DNA from: BS750m-G4 sp964472195
GTDB taxonomy: Bacteria > Bacteroidota > Ignavibacteria > Tepidaquicellales > Tepidaquicellaceae
Length of the DNA stretch: 64,000 nucleotides
NCBI GenBank assembly: GCA_964472195.1
Contig: CAYYJH010000002.1
Span: 8,018-72,017, forward strand
Direction: 5' to 3'
Part shown: in pieces, positions 37,753 through 47,985 of the stretch
How the letters are laid out: each line of letters begins with the position of its first letter
How positions within the stretch are numbered: position 1 is the stretch's first letter
Notes under the pieces: model-generated
Told to the model about the DNA's origin: nothing
Databases searched by the model: none
The model's input: the letters and a program-made list of their open reading frames with translations, nothing else
Made by a program: the position numbers and the translations under genes

Positions 37753-39321
37753 TTAATAACTAAACTCTTGTGTAATATCAGAGTTTGTTCTAAGGGAATA
37801 AAATCTAAACTCATCTAAAGCTAAACGTTCATCGGTTTCCAGTTTAATACTCAAGAAATATTTGAGCTTAAATTTTAGAAGATTGTTAAATATTCCGCAT
37901 TTGAGATACGGTTCAATCAAAGGATTGACTTTTAACTTAAGAAAACGACTATTACTTGCTCCTTTATACCTTTGAAGCCATCTCTCAATTTCCGTTATAT
38001 AGCTTGTTCTTGATTGTACTCTTCCCTTTCCGTTACACATTGGACAAATATCTGATACACGTTGAATTATATCCTGTCTTATCCTTTGTCTCGTAATTTG
38101 TACAATACCGAAATCACTCATCGGGAGGATAGTAACTTTAGCTCTGTCTTTTCGGAATTCTTTTTTTAATTCCTCAAAAAGCTTTTTCCTATTCTCTTCC
38201 TCATACAAATCAATGAAATCTATGACAATAATTCCCCCGATGTCTCTCAATCTCAACTGTCTTATTATTTCCCTGCCAGCTTCGTTGTTCATCTTGAGAG
38301 AATTAGATTCCTGATCCTGCGACTTAGCATACTTCCCGCTATTAACATCAACCACAGTCATTGCTTCTGTAGTTTCTATGACAATGTATCCCGAATTCTT
38401 TAACCACACCTTCTTATTCATCGTCTCATTAATTTGCTTTTCAATATTATAAGCATCGAATAAAGGTTGAGCACTTGAGTAGTATTCTATCTTTTCTGAA
38501 AACTCTGGTGTAGTAATATCAATATAATTCTTTATTTCCTTATACAGTTTCTTAGTGTCGATTATTACCTTAGTAACATCATATCGAAAGAGATCTCTTA
38601 TAACAGATGAAGTTGTCGAAACATCTTTATATAAAATTTCAGGAGCTGTTGTAGTTTTTATTCTGCTTTGAATCTTATTCCATTTCGAAGTTAATTCTTT
38701 TAGATCTTCTTTTATGAGTGATTCATCCTGACCGGCGGCAACCGTTCTAACTATGACTCCATATCCATTGGTCATCATTGACCTTAACAATCTTCTCAGT
38801 CTTCTTTTTTCACGATAATTATATATCTTTTTCGATATACCGATCTTTCTGCTAAAAGGCATTAACACAAGATACCTTCCGGGAATAGAAACTTTCGAAG
38901 TGACTCTCACTCCCTTTTTTCCAACCGGTTCTTTTGTTATTTGAACGATGATATCCTGACCACTTTTTAGATTCGCCGGTATTCGTTGTGAATCGAATTT
39001 TTCCCTGTCTTTAAACAGGGGTGGTTTTTGCTCTTTTTCATCTTCAATTTCAATATCAGCATCTTCACCAATAATCGAAGAATAATCCTCAACAGAATCG
39101 TCAATGTCAGAGAAATGAAGGAAAGCGTCCTGGGAAAAGCCAACATCAATAAACGCAGCACGAATTCCGGGCATCACTTTTGCGACCTTACCTAAATATA
39201 AATCTCCAACATTTCGGCTTGAATCAGGACTCTCGACAAAGAATTCTGCTAATTTACCATCTTCTGTAATTGCAATTCTTATTTCATTAGAAGTGGAGTT
39301 TATAAGAATTTCTTTTTTCAT
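37753..39321 (-). CDS. rng: Ribonuclease G/E family endoribonuclease
   Basis: A 522-residue RNase G. An S1 domain lies at ~37-125, interrupted by an acidic insert (DSVEDYSSIIGEDADIEIEDEKEQK). The catalytic core has the two metal-binding Asp residues in VVDVNSG and VIDFIDLYEEENR. The zinc-link CPMCNGKG follows, then a C-terminal tail. It lacks the long RNase E degradosome scaffold, hence RNase G rather than E. The enzyme cleaves single-stranded AU-rich RNA and matures rRNA. It starts 21 bp after the rho stop on the same strand, so termination factor and decay nuclease are probably coexpressed. Confidence 0.93.
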   Translation of the reverse strand: MKKEILINSTSNEIRIAITEDGKLAEFFVESPDSSRNVGDLYLGKVAKVMPGIRAAFIDVGFSQDAFLHFSDIDDSVEDYSSIIGEDADIEIEDEKEQKPPLFKDREKFDSQRIPANLKSGQDIIVQITKEPVGKKGVRVTSKVSIPGRYLVLMPFSRKIGISKKIYNYREKRRLRRLLRSMMTNGYGVIVRTVAAGQDESLIKEDLKELTSKWNKIQSRIKTTTAPEILYKDVSTTSSVIRDLFRYDVTKVIIDTKKLYKEIKNYIDITTPEFSEKIEYYSSAQPLFDAYNIEKQINETMNKKVWLKNSGYIVIETTEAMTVVDVNSGKYAKSQDQESNSLKMNNEAGREIIRQLRLRDIGGIIVIDFIDLYEEENRKKLFEELKKEFRKDRAKVTILPMSDFGIVQITRQRIRQDIIQRVSDICPMCNGKGRVQSRTSYITEIERWLQRYKGASNSRFLKLKVNPLIEPYLKCGIFNNLLKFKLKYFLSIKLETDERLALDEFRFYSLRTNSDITQEFSY

Positions 39322-39342
39322 CAGTTGTTATCAGCTTCAACA

Positions 39343-40704
39343 TTAGGAATTCATAGAAGCCAGAAACTCCACGTTTGATTTGGTTCCTCGCATTTTTTCC
39401 AGTAGAAATTCCATTGCTTCAACTGGATTATAATCGGAGAGTAATTTTCTAAGAAGAAACAATCTGTTAAGAATATCGCTTTCAAGTAGCAATTCCTCTT
39501 TCCTTGTACCTGATCTATTAAGGTCAATAGCAGGAAAAATTCTCCTGTCCGATAATCTTCTATCAAGTACAATTTCAGAATTACCAGTTCCTTTGAATTC
39601 TTCAAATATAACTTCATCCATTCTGCTACCTGTCTCAATAAGTGCCGTTGCAATAATTGTCAGACTCCCACCTTCGTCAATATTTCTTGCTGCACCAAAA
39701 AATCTCTTGGGTTTATGAAGAGCATTTGCATCTACTCCACCCGATAAAATTTTACCACTGTGTGGAATAACCGTATTGTGAGCTCTTGCCAATCTTGTTA
39801 TACTATCCAGTAATATAACAACATCTTTCTTAGCCTCAACCAACCTCCTTGCTTTCTGAAGCACTATTTCTGAAACCTGAACGTGACGATCTGGCGGTTC
39901 ATCAAAGGTTGAGCTGATTACTTCTGCCCGAACATTTCTCTCCATATCTGTAACTTCTTCCGGTCTTTCATCAATTAGTAAGACTATAGGTATAATTTCA
40001 GGATGATTTCTTGTTATACTGTTTGCGATTTCCTGAAGGATTATTGTTTTTCCACTTTTGGGAGGTGACACGATCAATCCTCTTTGTCCTTTTCCAATTG
40101 GAGTGAACAAATCCATAATCCTCATAGTGTATTCAGCAGGTGTAGTTTCTAAAACACATTTTTCATGAGGATATAATGGTGTTAAATTATCAAACAGAAT
40201 CCTCTCCCTTATAGTATCAGGATTTTGAAAATTAACGTCTTCTACTTTAAGAAGCGCAAAGAATCTTTCCCCTTCTTTCGGTGGTCTTACTTTCCCACTT
40301 ACGGTATCACCGGTTTTTAATAAGAATTTCTTAATCTGTGACGGTGATACATAAATATCATCAGGAGACGGGAGATATGAATAATCTGCAGAACGCAAAA
40401 ACCCATATCCATCTGGTAGAACTTCAAGAACTCCGGCTGCGAATGCAAATCCATCCTTCTGCGTCTGTGCTTCAATAATTTTAAAGATCAACTCCTGCTT
40501 CTTTAGATCACTGTAACCTGTAACTTCAAGTTGTTTTGCAATATCAATTAACTCAGTAACTCTTTTAGATTTTAGTTCAGCCATATTTCTTGAAGATGCC
40601 TCTTTTGATAACTCTCCTTTTGTCGAACCTTCATACAACGATTTATTATTTGTCGATATCCTTTTTGATGATACTTTTCTTTTAGTACCTTTCCTTTCTT
40701 TCAT
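39343..40704 (-). CDS. rho: Transcription termination factor Rho
   Basis: A 453-residue Rho. A basic Lys/Ser-rich N-terminal extension (1-40) leads to the Rho_N helical domain (~42-78) and the cold-shock-like RNA-binding domain (~84-158, [24 protein letters not shown]). The ATPase core has Walker [10 protein letters not shown] (~213-221), Walker [13 protein letters not shown], the Q loop [21 protein letters not shown] region and the R loop GTGNSEI. All are canonical. Rho is a hexameric RNA helicase that ends transcription. AAAGGAT precedes its ATG. It forms a tandem pair with rng. Confidence 0.96.
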   Translation of the reverse strand: MKERKGTKRKVSSKRISTNNKSLYEGSTKGELSKEASSRNMAELKSKRVTELIDIAKQLEVTGYSDLKKQELIFKIIEAQTQKDGFAFAAGVLEVLPDGYGFLRSADYSYLPSPDDIYVSPSQIKKFLLKTGDTVSGKVRPPKEGERFFALLKVEDVNFQNPDTIRERILFDNLTPLYPHEKCVLETTPAEYTMRIMDLFTPIGKGQRGLIVSPPKSGKTIILQEIANSITRNHPEIIPIVLLIDERPEEVTDMERNVRAEVISSTFDEPPDRHVQVSEIVLQKARRLVEAKKDVVILLDSITRLARAHNTVIPHSGKILSGGVDANALHKPKRFFGAARNIDEGGSLTIIATALIETGSRMDEVIFEEFKGTGNSEIVLDRRLSDRRIFPAIDLNRSGTRKEELLLESDILNRLFLLRKLLSDYNPVEAMEFLLEKMRGTKSNVEFLASMNS

Positions 40705-41017
40705 TAGATTATCCTTTCTAGGGTGAGTAAATTAATTAGTGGTATTATAAAAATTAAGAATTATAAAAATAAAGTCTAATAATATTTAAATTATATATTC
40801 GAAGAATTAAAGATTATTGGAGTGATATTTGATGTACTATTAAACTATTATAAAATATAAAAAGTTTCAAGTGATAAATAGTATTTTTTTACTATTATCA
40901 AAGCTTATATGTTTTATATCTGGGATTCAAAACAAATTACTATAAAAATAGTTTCTGAATAATTTATCTTAAAAATTTAAAAATTGAAATTCCCTGACGA
41001 AATATTTATTTTGAAAA
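40705..41017. other. Divergent intergenic region (rho / GT-C gene)
   Basis: About 313 bp of AT-rich DNA between the starts of rho (-) and the GT-C/TPR gene (+). It holds both promoters by position. No consensus element, leader peptide or stable hairpin is obvious. Confidence 0.45.
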
Positions 41018-43000
41018 ATGCCAAAAAGGAAACCCACCATTAAGAAAAGAACAGTTCAAAAGGAAAAATTTAATCGGAAATTTATTTTCGAGCTTACAAG
41101 AAACCAGAGATTAGTCCTATATATTTTAATTGCTTTGGTTTCGTTTGGTCTTTCTTTCTATTATTTAAATTTCGCACATTCACAAAACTCAACATACGGC
41201 TTCCCGCTCGATGATCCCTGGATACACCTTACTTTCGCTAAAAACTTTGCAGAATACCAGAGCTTTTCATATTTCAAAAACGAAATAGTTACTTCCGGTT
41301 CAACCTCTCCTATATATACTTTCTTATTATCTATTGGATTTTTGGTCAGCAATAATGAAATGATTTTGAGTTATCTCCTTGGTATAGTCTTTTTAATTTC
41401 ATCTGCTTTATGGTTTTATAAACTTAGTTCAGTTGAGTTTGAGAAAGAAAATGTGTTCGCTATTATTATCACTGCAATATTTATCACGGATAAATGGATG
41501 AATTTTATTTCTGTCTCCGGGATGGAAACTACAATGTACATATTCTTGCTAATAGCTTGTGTATATTTTTACAAAAAGAGAAAAGTGATACCTTTTGCTG
41601 TATTTCTAGGATTGATTTTATGGGGCAGACCGGACGGTGTTGTTTTCATTTGTGTTTTGATTCTTGATTATCTAATGGTTATTCAGTTTTCAAAAAATGA
41701 TAAAACTCTTAATATATTCTCAAAAAACGATCTCATAAAAATTGGGATTATATCAGGTTCAATCATAGTTTTATACTTCACATTTAATTTAGTGCTCTCT
41801 GGTTCTTTATTACCGAACACTTACAATGCTAAACTTACGTATTACTCCCCGGAATTCCGAAGCAGGGGTAACTTTTTGAAATATGAGGTCTGGCAGTATT
41901 TCACGCGCGGTGCTTATGGAATTATTATGATTGGATTCATTTTCTCTATATTCAAAATGATATTCGATCTAACAAAGAAAAAATACAACCAGAATTTTCT
42001 GTATGTTGTATTTGCCTTTGTTTTAGTTTTCATCTACTGGTATAAATTACCTTATGCACACCGATTCGGGAGATATTTGATGCCAATAATACCATTTTTC
42101 GTTTTAGTGTCTGGCTCAGGTTTTAGAGATCTGTCAAAGTTATTAGGTAGCTACTTTAAAAGTAGAAGTTTTGCAATTAATTTGAATCTCCTTGTCTTAA
42201 TAATTATTTTTATTTTTTCCATACAAAACTATAACGAGAACAAGACTAACTATGCAGAGCAGTGTAAATATATTAGCGATAGACAAGTGGCTGCTGCGCT
42301 CTGGCTTAAAAACAATTCGAAGAAAGGTGATATTATTGCAACTCATGATATTGGGGCAATCGGTTACTACAGCAACAGGAAAATTATTGACGTTGCGGGT
42401 TTAATAACTCCCGAACTCATCGATAAAATACACGATAAAGATTATTCGGTATACCTCACAGAACTTTTTAAAAAGAACGATGTTAAATATCTGGCTTTCA
42501 TGAGAGAATGGAATCGGGTTGTGAATCAGAACCCTTTGTTTAGCACGGCAGAAATTTTTAATCACGAAGTGGAAATCATGGAAGTATTTAAATTTGTACC
42601 CGGGCAAACACTGATACTTCCCACGGAAGCAAGAGGATATGTCATGTACGCCCAGGATTTGCTCGCTCAAAAAGCACCTCAGCAAGCGATACAGGTATTG
42701 AACAGAAGTCTAAAAGTAGAGCCAAGATCTTCATTAACATATTTCCTGATGGCATACGCATACTATTTAATGAACGATGCAGAGAATTATGAGAAGAACC
42801 TTTTAAGAGCCCTCGATATTTTCCCGAACTATAAAGATGCTTTATTTCAAATCGGTTATTTCTACAAGAATAAGAACAGAATACCAGAATCACGGAAGTA
42901 CCTGGAAAAATATCTGGAACTTTTTCCTGACGATCAAAAAGTAATAAGCCTTATCAACTCGCTGCCTGATTCTGTTAGCACAAACAGCAATATCAGATGA
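41018..43000 (+). CDS. GT-C-like membrane protein with C-terminal TPR
   Basis: A 660-residue polytopic protein with a basic N-terminal tail and about 10-11 membrane helices (~30-410). The first extracytoplasmic loop carries GFPLDDPWIHLTFAKNFAEY and then GSTSPIYTFLL, the DD...ARN...G.TSP pattern of GT-C glycosyltransferase relatives. The region ~420-540 is soluble. The C-terminal ~115 residues contain three TPR units (AQDLLAQKAPQQAIQVLNRSLKVEP). The domain plan parallels the protein at 6796-8796. The stop overlaps the mltG start by four bases (ATGA), so the two are translationally coupled. The substrate is unknown. Confidence 0.75.
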   Translation: MPKRKPTIKKRTVQKEKFNRKFIFELTRNQRLVLYILIALVSFGLSFYYLNFAHSQNSTYGFPLDDPWIHLTFAKNFAEYQSFSYFKNEIVTSGSTSPIYTFLLSIGFLVSNNEMILSYLLGIVFLISSALWFYKLSSVEFEKENVFAIIITAIFITDKWMNFISVSGMETTMYIFLLIACVYFYKKRKVIPFAVFLGLILWGRPDGVVFICVLILDYLMVIQFSKNDKTLNIFSKNDLIKIGIISGSIIVLYFTFNLVLSGSLLPNTYNAKLTYYSPEFRSRGNFLKYEVWQYFTRGAYGIIMIGFIFSIFKMIFDLTKKKYNQNFLYVVFAFVLVFIYWYKLPYAHRFGRYLMPIIPFFVLVSGSGFRDLSKLLGSYFKSRSFAINLNLLVLIIIFIFSIQNYNENKTNYAEQCKYISDRQVAAALWLKNNSKKGDIIATHDIGAIGYYSNRKIIDVAGLITPELIDKIHDKDYSVYLTELFKKNDVKYLAFMREWNRVVNQNPLFSTAEIFNHEVEIMEVFKFVPGQTLILPTEARGYVMYAQDLLAQKAPQQAIQVLNRSLKVEPRSSLTYFLMAYAYYLMNDAENYEKNLLRALDIFPNYKDALFQIGYFYKNKNRIPESRKYLEKYLELFPDDQKVISLINSLPDSVSTNSNIR

Positions 43001-44454
43001 CAATTAACAAACTAAAATCATTCTTACAGAAAGTCATAACACTGGTAAAGATTAAAATTGAAGATTTGTACGGCTCTTTTAAAAATTCCACGAAATTGCA
43101 GAAGAGTAAAGAAAATATTAGAAAAGCTGTAACAACATCAAAAGAGAAATTCTTTTTTTTCTTTTCAAAAGTTCGAGACTTCTCCTTTTATAAAAAATCA
43201 AAAGTGTATTTAAATTCCGTTCCATCTCGATTAGTAGAATTGCTACAATTGTCAAAAAGTTTGATGGTTTCCATTTTACAAAAAGCGAAGGACTCTGAAT
43301 TTCATAAAAATATAACTTTATTCATAAACGATTCAATTCTTCCACCTCTAAAAAATGCAGCAAACAAATTCAAATATCTCTTAGATAACACGACACAACA
43401 AATAAAGGTTATCGTAGCTTCTAAACCTTTAATTATATTTCCTATAATAATTTTTATTAATATTCTTTTAATCTTTTTCATTGTATATCAAACTCTATTC
43501 GCACAGTATCATTGGGAAGGAGAGAATGAAAAGCGATTCATAGTTACTCACGGGAAAACCTTAACTGAGGTTGCAGAAGAATTAAAAGAAAATGATATAA
43601 TACGAAGTTCTGTAATTTTTAAATTAATTGCAAAAGTATCAGGGGATGAAGATAAAATTCTTGCAAGAAATTATATCTTCGAAAACGGGATGAGTAATAT
43701 AGAGCTCCTAACACTGCTAACAGATATTAGTATCACACAAACAATTAGATTTACAGTAATCGAAGGTTTAACCTTAAAACAAATCGCAAATAATGTTGAA
43801 AAAAGATTTTTTCTTTCATCAGGAAAATTCTTAAAAGAGGCTGAGAATGATTCACTGTTAAGCATACTTGGTTTGGAAAACAGCGTAAGTAATCTCGAAG
43901 GATTTCTTTTCCCCGACACTTACGTTGTTCCAATAAATCTAAGTGAAAAATATCTTGTTGAGACTATGTTCGATGAATTCTTAAGAAAAGTATGGAAAAA
44001 CGAAAAACTAAGATCTCGAATTTCAGAGGAAGATACAAACATTTTGAAAGTTGTTACATTAGCATCAATCATCCAGGCCGAAACACCACTTGAGAAAGAA
44101 AAACCGATAGTTTCAGGCGTTTATCACAATAGATTAAAGAAAAGAATGAGATTGGAAGCAGACCCGACCATACAATATATACTGCCAAACGGTCCTAAAA
44201 AGCGATTACTATATAGCGATTTAAAAATCGATTCCCCGTACAATACTTATATCAATCTTGGTTTACCACCTGGTCCTATAAACAACCCCGGTTTATCAGC
44301 AATAAATGCTGCTCTCAATCCGGAAAATCATAACTATCTCTTTTTTGTTGCGAATGGTAACGGAGGACATAAATTCACTGAAACTTTTGGAGAACATCTA
44401 AGAGCCGTTCAGGAGTATAGAAACAAACTCAAAAATCAAAACAACAATAAATAA
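42997..44454 (+). CDS. mltG: Endolytic murein transglycosylase MltG with long N-terminal extension
   Basis: A 485-residue protein. Residues ~175-480 match MltG/YceG: a LysM-like part (HGKTLTEVAEELKENDII) and the catalytic domain with Glu in ASIIQAETP, VSGVYHNRL, LEADPTIQYIL and NLGLPPGPINNPG. MltG is an inner-membrane enzyme that cleaves nascent glycan strands to set their length. The odd part is the first ~145 residues: a basic, helical, Phe/Lys-rich cytoplasmic extension before the membrane helix (~147-168). Typical MltG proteins have only a short cytoplasmic tail. It overlaps the GT-C gene by four bases and is followed 22 bp later by a permease-like gene. Confidence 0.92.
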   Translation: MTINKLKSFLQKVITLVKIKIEDLYGSFKNSTKLQKSKENIRKAVTTSKEKFFFFFSKVRDFSFYKKSKVYLNSVPSRLVELLQLSKSLMVSILQKAKDSEFHKNITLFINDSILPPLKNAANKFKYLLDNTTQQIKVIVASKPLIIFPIIIFINILLIFFIVYQTLFAQYHWEGENEKRFIVTHGKTLTEVAEELKENDIIRSSVIFKLIAKVSGDEDKILARNYIFENGMSNIELLTLLTDISITQTIRFTVIEGLTLKQIANNVEKRFFLSSGKFLKEAENDSLLSILGLENSVSNLEGFLFPDTYVVPINLSEKYLVETMFDEFLRKVWKNEKLRSRISEEDTNILKVVTLASIIQAETPLEKEKPIVSGVYHNRLKKRMRLEADPTIQYILPNGPKKRLLYSDLKIDSPYNTYINLGLPPGPINNPGLSAINAALNPENHNYLFFVANGNGGHKFTETFGEHLRAVQEYRNKLKNQNNNK

Positions 44455-44476
44455 ACCTGAAGACAGTAGATAATAG

Positions 44477-46027
44477 ATGAGTAAAAGATTCCAAAATCTT
44501 TTAAGTGTATTTTTAAAACTCGATTACCGGGATAAAGAAAACTCAGGGAAGAAAAAAGTCTTCGGAATTTTGCTGGCTTATTTGATTTCAAACACTTTTC
44601 TCTCCATGAATTACTACAGAACATTCGATGAATTAAGTTTTGTGATTTTATCTTTTTCTACAAATGCTTTTTTACTTTCTTTTATAGTTTTAAATGATTA
44701 CAGCAACTTATTCTTTTCTAAATCTCATATTGATACAATAAGCTCTCTGCCGATTAGTAACTCCGAACTATTTCTTTCTAAATTCATATCCGCTGCAATT
44801 TATATATTTTCCTTCTCGGTTGCCGTACTGATTCCCCAAGTTATTTTCTATAATCTGTACTCCAGTGAATTAAGTCTAACCATATTTTATTTATTGACTA
44901 ACTTTCTTTTTAGTTTTTTCCTAATCGGAGTAATACTTCTAATTTACACTGCGGCAGTCTATTACCTAACAGAAAAAGCAAACGTTATTTTATATTTCCT
45001 CCAGTTTACTTTTTTGATTTTCGTGATGTACTCATCAAGTCTTGCATCTCAAGCAGTTACACATGGTAAAAGCAGTATAATGTCTTATGAAATAGTTTAT
45101 TATCTTCCGCAGAACCTGTTCGCATCAGGATTATATAACACTTTTAATCTCTCGATGTGTATTATATTTTCTATGAGTGTTTACTTAATATTCTTTATAC
45201 TCATAAGAAAAAACTATTCGGAAATAGCACAGAAAGTTTACAGTATTAGGAAAAAGACAAATGAGAAGAAATCATTTTCCTTAATTAAATTCATAAATAA
45301 CTTTGTCTATAACAATCTTCTAAGAAATAACCTAGAGAAAGCCTCTTACAATCTTACAAGATATCAGCTTAAGAACTCAAGAAACTTAAGGTTGAAATAT
45401 ATTCCACTTGCTTTCATCCCCGTTATTATTTGCTTGATCGGTATCTTTGCAGATGCAACGGCATTTCTTGTGTTCGAACAACGCGATATAAGTATTCAAT
45501 ATCTTACTTCAGGTATAGTAATATTAAGTCCCTCTATTACCTTCACTATTATAATGTGTTCGCGGTTATTAATAACTAATACTAAAATATCAGAAGAAAA
45601 CACCAGTGATATAGAATGGATATATAATTCATCACCGATAAAAAACAAGATATCATTTCTGAGTGGTGCTTTGAAATTCATCAACATAAATTTCATAATT
45701 CCAGTCATACTTTTTATTACATTCATCTTATTCCTTAAAGTACAACCAGTCTCCGTAATATTAAATATGTTTTACATTACATCTTTCCTTTTTTTGCTAA
45801 ATTCAACACTTATTTTGTTCGACAAAAAGCTGCCTTTCACTCTTGAAAGTTCAAAATTTAACTCAGCAACAAAATTTCTCGAGATTTTATACACAATTAT
45901 ACTCGGAGTAATTATATTTATTGTTCAGATTTTTATTTTTCAAAATGTTATATTTGTATTAATAGCAATTGCGGTCTTATTAGGATTGACAGTATTGCTG
46001 AATAAAATTAAAATCAACTTAACATGA
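44477..46027 (+). CDS. ABC-2-like polytopic permease, no ATPase partner nearby
   Basis: A 516-residue protein with about twelve hydrophobic helices in two halves. A soluble loop (~220-300) with a basic SIRKKTNEKKS stretch separates them. The segment after the second helix, SHIDTISSLPISNSELFLSKFIS, is the kind of coupling-helix region seen in ABC-2 type export permeases. No ATP-binding-cassette gene lies next to it, so the assignment is by resemblance only. It overlaps ubiX by four bases and sits 22 bp after mltG, within a four-gene plus-strand operon. Confidence 0.6.
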   Translation: MSKRFQNLLSVFLKLDYRDKENSGKKKVFGILLAYLISNTFLSMNYYRTFDELSFVILSFSTNAFLLSFIVLNDYSNLFFSKSHIDTISSLPISNSELFLSKFISAAIYIFSFSVAVLIPQVIFYNLYSSELSLTIFYLLTNFLFSFFLIGVILLIYTAAVYYLTEKANVILYFLQFTFLIFVMYSSSLASQAVTHGKSSIMSYEIVYYLPQNLFASGLYNTFNLSMCIIFSMSVYLIFFILIRKNYSEIAQKVYSIRKKTNEKKSFSLIKFINNFVYNNLLRNNLEKASYNLTRYQLKNSRNLRLKYIPLAFIPVIICLIGIFADATAFLVFEQRDISIQYLTSGIVILSPSITFTIIMCSRLLITNTKISEENTSDIEWIYNSSPIKNKISFLSGALKFININFIIPVILFITFILFLKVQPVSVILNMFYITSFLFLLNSTLILFDKKLPFTLESSKFNSATKFLEILYTIILGVIIFIVQIFIFQNVIFVLIAIAVLLGLTVLLNKIKINLT

Positions 46028-46677
46028 GCAACCAGGGAAAAACAACTGCAGTACCTCAAACACAAACAAAAACTCTTATTAAAGACTACAATGGGAGCGG
46101 AAAGAATGTCATACTGGGTATCACCGGAACAAGCGGGGCAATTTACGGCTTAAGAATGCTTCGTGCTTTACTATTAAATGAGTTTAACGTTGACCTCATA
46201 CTTACAGAGTATGCTCATTTCACTTTATTTAATGAATGTGGGATCGAAATAAAGCAATCGAATGTACAAAGTCTTTTCCCTGAAATACCCGTTTTAAAAT
46301 CTACTGTAATCATCCATAACAATTACGATATTAAATCGGAAATTTTTAGTAATAATTATAAAGCATTTGGAATGATCGTTTGCCCGTGTGCAATGAGTTT
46401 TGTTTCAGGTATTGCCAATGGAGAATCAGAAAATCTTATTGAAAAATCCGCTGATTATGCCTTCTCTTATTCTACTCCGATGATAATTGTCCCGAGAGAA
46501 ACTCCAATTAACAGAATACAGTTAAGAAACATGATTAAAATTATCGATGCCGGCGGTAAAATAATTCCGGCTATGCCAAGCTTCGAAGAGAATCCCGAGG
46601 ATTTCAACGACCTCGCTGATTATATTGCTGGAAAAGTTCTTGACATGCTGTGCAGACACCGTGATGAAATGGTGTAG
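46024..46677 (+). CDS. ubiX: UbiX-type flavin prenyltransferase
   Basis: A 217-residue flavoprotein. After a 25-residue polar extension it shows VILGITGTSGAIYGLRML (FMN-binding), a C-P-C-A-M-S-F-V-SG-I-A-NG segment, VPRETPINRIQLRNM, and a C-terminal MPSFEENPEDFNDLADYIAGKVLD. These match UbiX/Pad1. The family prenylates reduced FMN to make the cofactor of UbiD decarboxylases; the quinone pathway is the usual client. No UbiD is encoded in the window. Its ATG overlaps the permease stop (ATGA). It is convergent with the TPR gene 27 bp away. Confidence 0.92.
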   Translation: MSNQGKTTAVPQTQTKTLIKDYNGSGKNVILGITGTSGAIYGLRMLRALLLNEFNVDLILTEYAHFTLFNECGIEIKQSNVQSLFPEIPVLKSTVIIHNNYDIKSEIFSNNYKAFGMIVCPCAMSFVSGIANGESENLIEKSADYAFSYSTPMIIVPRETPINRIQLRNMIKIIDAGGKIIPAMPSFEENPEDFNDLADYIAGKVLDMLCRHRDEMV

Positions 46678-46704
46678 GTTACAATAAAAAATAACCCTTA
46701 TAAA

Positions 46705-47661
46705 CTATTTATCTTCTCCCTCTCCTAATTCTTTCAGCCTTTCTATCCTGTCAGGTTCATTTACTTTTAGCCATTCATCTTTCGAAAGGTATTCATAAGC
46801 AAGCTTAAAATATTTTTGTGCTTCCTCTCTTTCATCTTTTATCAGGTAACACTCTGCTAACTCTTCATAAACATATCCATCCTGTTCCAATCCCTTGTCA
46901 ATAAATTCCTTCTCTAACTCTTTTTGAATTTCAATAGCTTCATCTATCCTTCCAAGGGAACGATACACTCTTCCAACGGTCCACTTTGCAATTCTCGTTG
47001 CAGCTTCATTATCACGTTGTTGTCTCCATTTCAAACCACGTTCGAACAAGTCTAATGCTTTTTCATATTGTCCTAAGTCATGATATGACCAACCCGTGTT
47101 ATTATACAATGCACCGAGCCAATTATTAGCCTTTTCATCAGTTGATTTTTCAGCAAGTTCAATTGCTTTCAAATTCCATTCGATTTGATTCTCTGGATCC
47201 TCAGCTATACCAAGCATATGAGCAGCATCTATTGCATAGTAATCCTGTCCTTCCGCTCTTGCAATTTTCCATGCCTCAAGGAATAAAGGCTTTGCTTTTT
47301 CTTTTTCATTGTTTGAATTAAAGACTCTGCCTCTTTCAAGCAGATATCTTATTATCGGAACAACTAATTTATCCGTTAACGTCATTTCAACAGTATCAAG
47401 AGTATTATGTGCTTCTTTGAACTTACCCTGCAATCTTTCAGCACGTGCTATTTGTGTAAGCAGTTGTGCAAAATAGGATATGTTTCCAGATTCCATTGCC
47501 AGAGGAATAAGTTCGCGGAATTTTATTTCCGTTTGTTGCGGATTTCCGTAATCCCATAACTTATCGAAATCAGGTAAAGGTCTTTCATCAACCTGTGCAG
47601 TAGTATTTAAGGAAAAACTTAAAGTAATAATTATAGTTAGAAAAATATATAATGCTTTCAT
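46705..47661 (-). CDS. Exported TPR protein
   Basis: About 318 residues. I place the start at ATG 47661 because it gives a clean signal peptide (MKALYIFLTIIITLSFSLNTTAQ). The frame is open to 47712, but the extra 17 residues spoil the signal. The mature part is wholly helical with about six TPR-like repeats, for example NNTGWSYHDLGQYEKALDLFERGLKW and VGRVYRSLGRIDEAIEIQKELE. It ends in an acidic KELGEGEDK. It is likely a periplasmic or surface scaffold; its partner is unknown. The gene is monocistronic. Confidence 0.8.
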   Translation of the reverse strand: MKALYIFLTIIITLSFSLNTTAQVDERPLPDFDKLWDYGNPQQTEIKFRELIPLAMESGNISYFAQLLTQIARAERLQGKFKEAHNTLDTVEMTLTDKLVVPIIRYLLERGRVFNSNNEKEKAKPLFLEAWKIARAEGQDYYAIDAAHMLGIAEDPENQIEWNLKAIELAEKSTDEKANNWLGALYNNTGWSYHDLGQYEKALDLFERGLKWRQQRDNEAATRIAKWTVGRVYRSLGRIDEAIEIQKELEKEFIDKGLEQDGYVYEELAECYLIKDEREEAQKYFKLAYEYLSKDEWLKVNEPDRIERLKELGEGEDK

Positions 47662-47856
47662 GTTTCTCTTATAATTTTTTGAAAAAATAAAAATCTTCAT
47701 ATTACAAAACAAGGGAGTCCCGATTTAACGGATACCCTTGAAATTCTATTTTCACTCTTTTGGTTTCTAAAAATTGTGTAATATACTTTCTACCTGCTCA
47801 TTCATTTAAGAAAAATATTGTTTTATTTACATTTTATTAGTTAATAAAACATATAT

Positions 47857-47890
47857 ACAAAAAAATCCCCCTTTTTTTAAGAAGGGGGAT
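47857..47890 (-). terminator. Rho-independent terminator for the FadL-like gene (minus strand)
   Basis: ATCCCCC (47865-47871) pairs with GGGGGAT (47884-47890). On the minus strand the hairpin is followed by a U-rich tract (the A run at 47859-47865). It lies about 100 bp after the stop of the FadL-like gene. Confidence 0.7.
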
Positions 47891-47906
47891 AGGGGGTATT
47901 AAACGT

Positions 47907-47961
47907 GCCCGCCTAAATATTACAATTTACTTGCTCCATGAAAGCAAATAATTAGGCGGGC
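47907..47961. repeat. 10-bp inverted repeat with long loop next to the terminator
   Basis: GCCCGCCTAA (47907-47916) and TTAGGCGGGC (47952-47961) form a GC-rich stem with a 35-base loop. The loop itself has a small TTGCT/AGCAA stem. With the adjacent G5/C5 hairpin and TAGGGGGTATT it makes a compact palindromic element that stands out in this AT-rich genome. Confidence 0.6.
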
Positions 47962-47985
47962 TGATAGTAAAATGAAAGTTAACAA

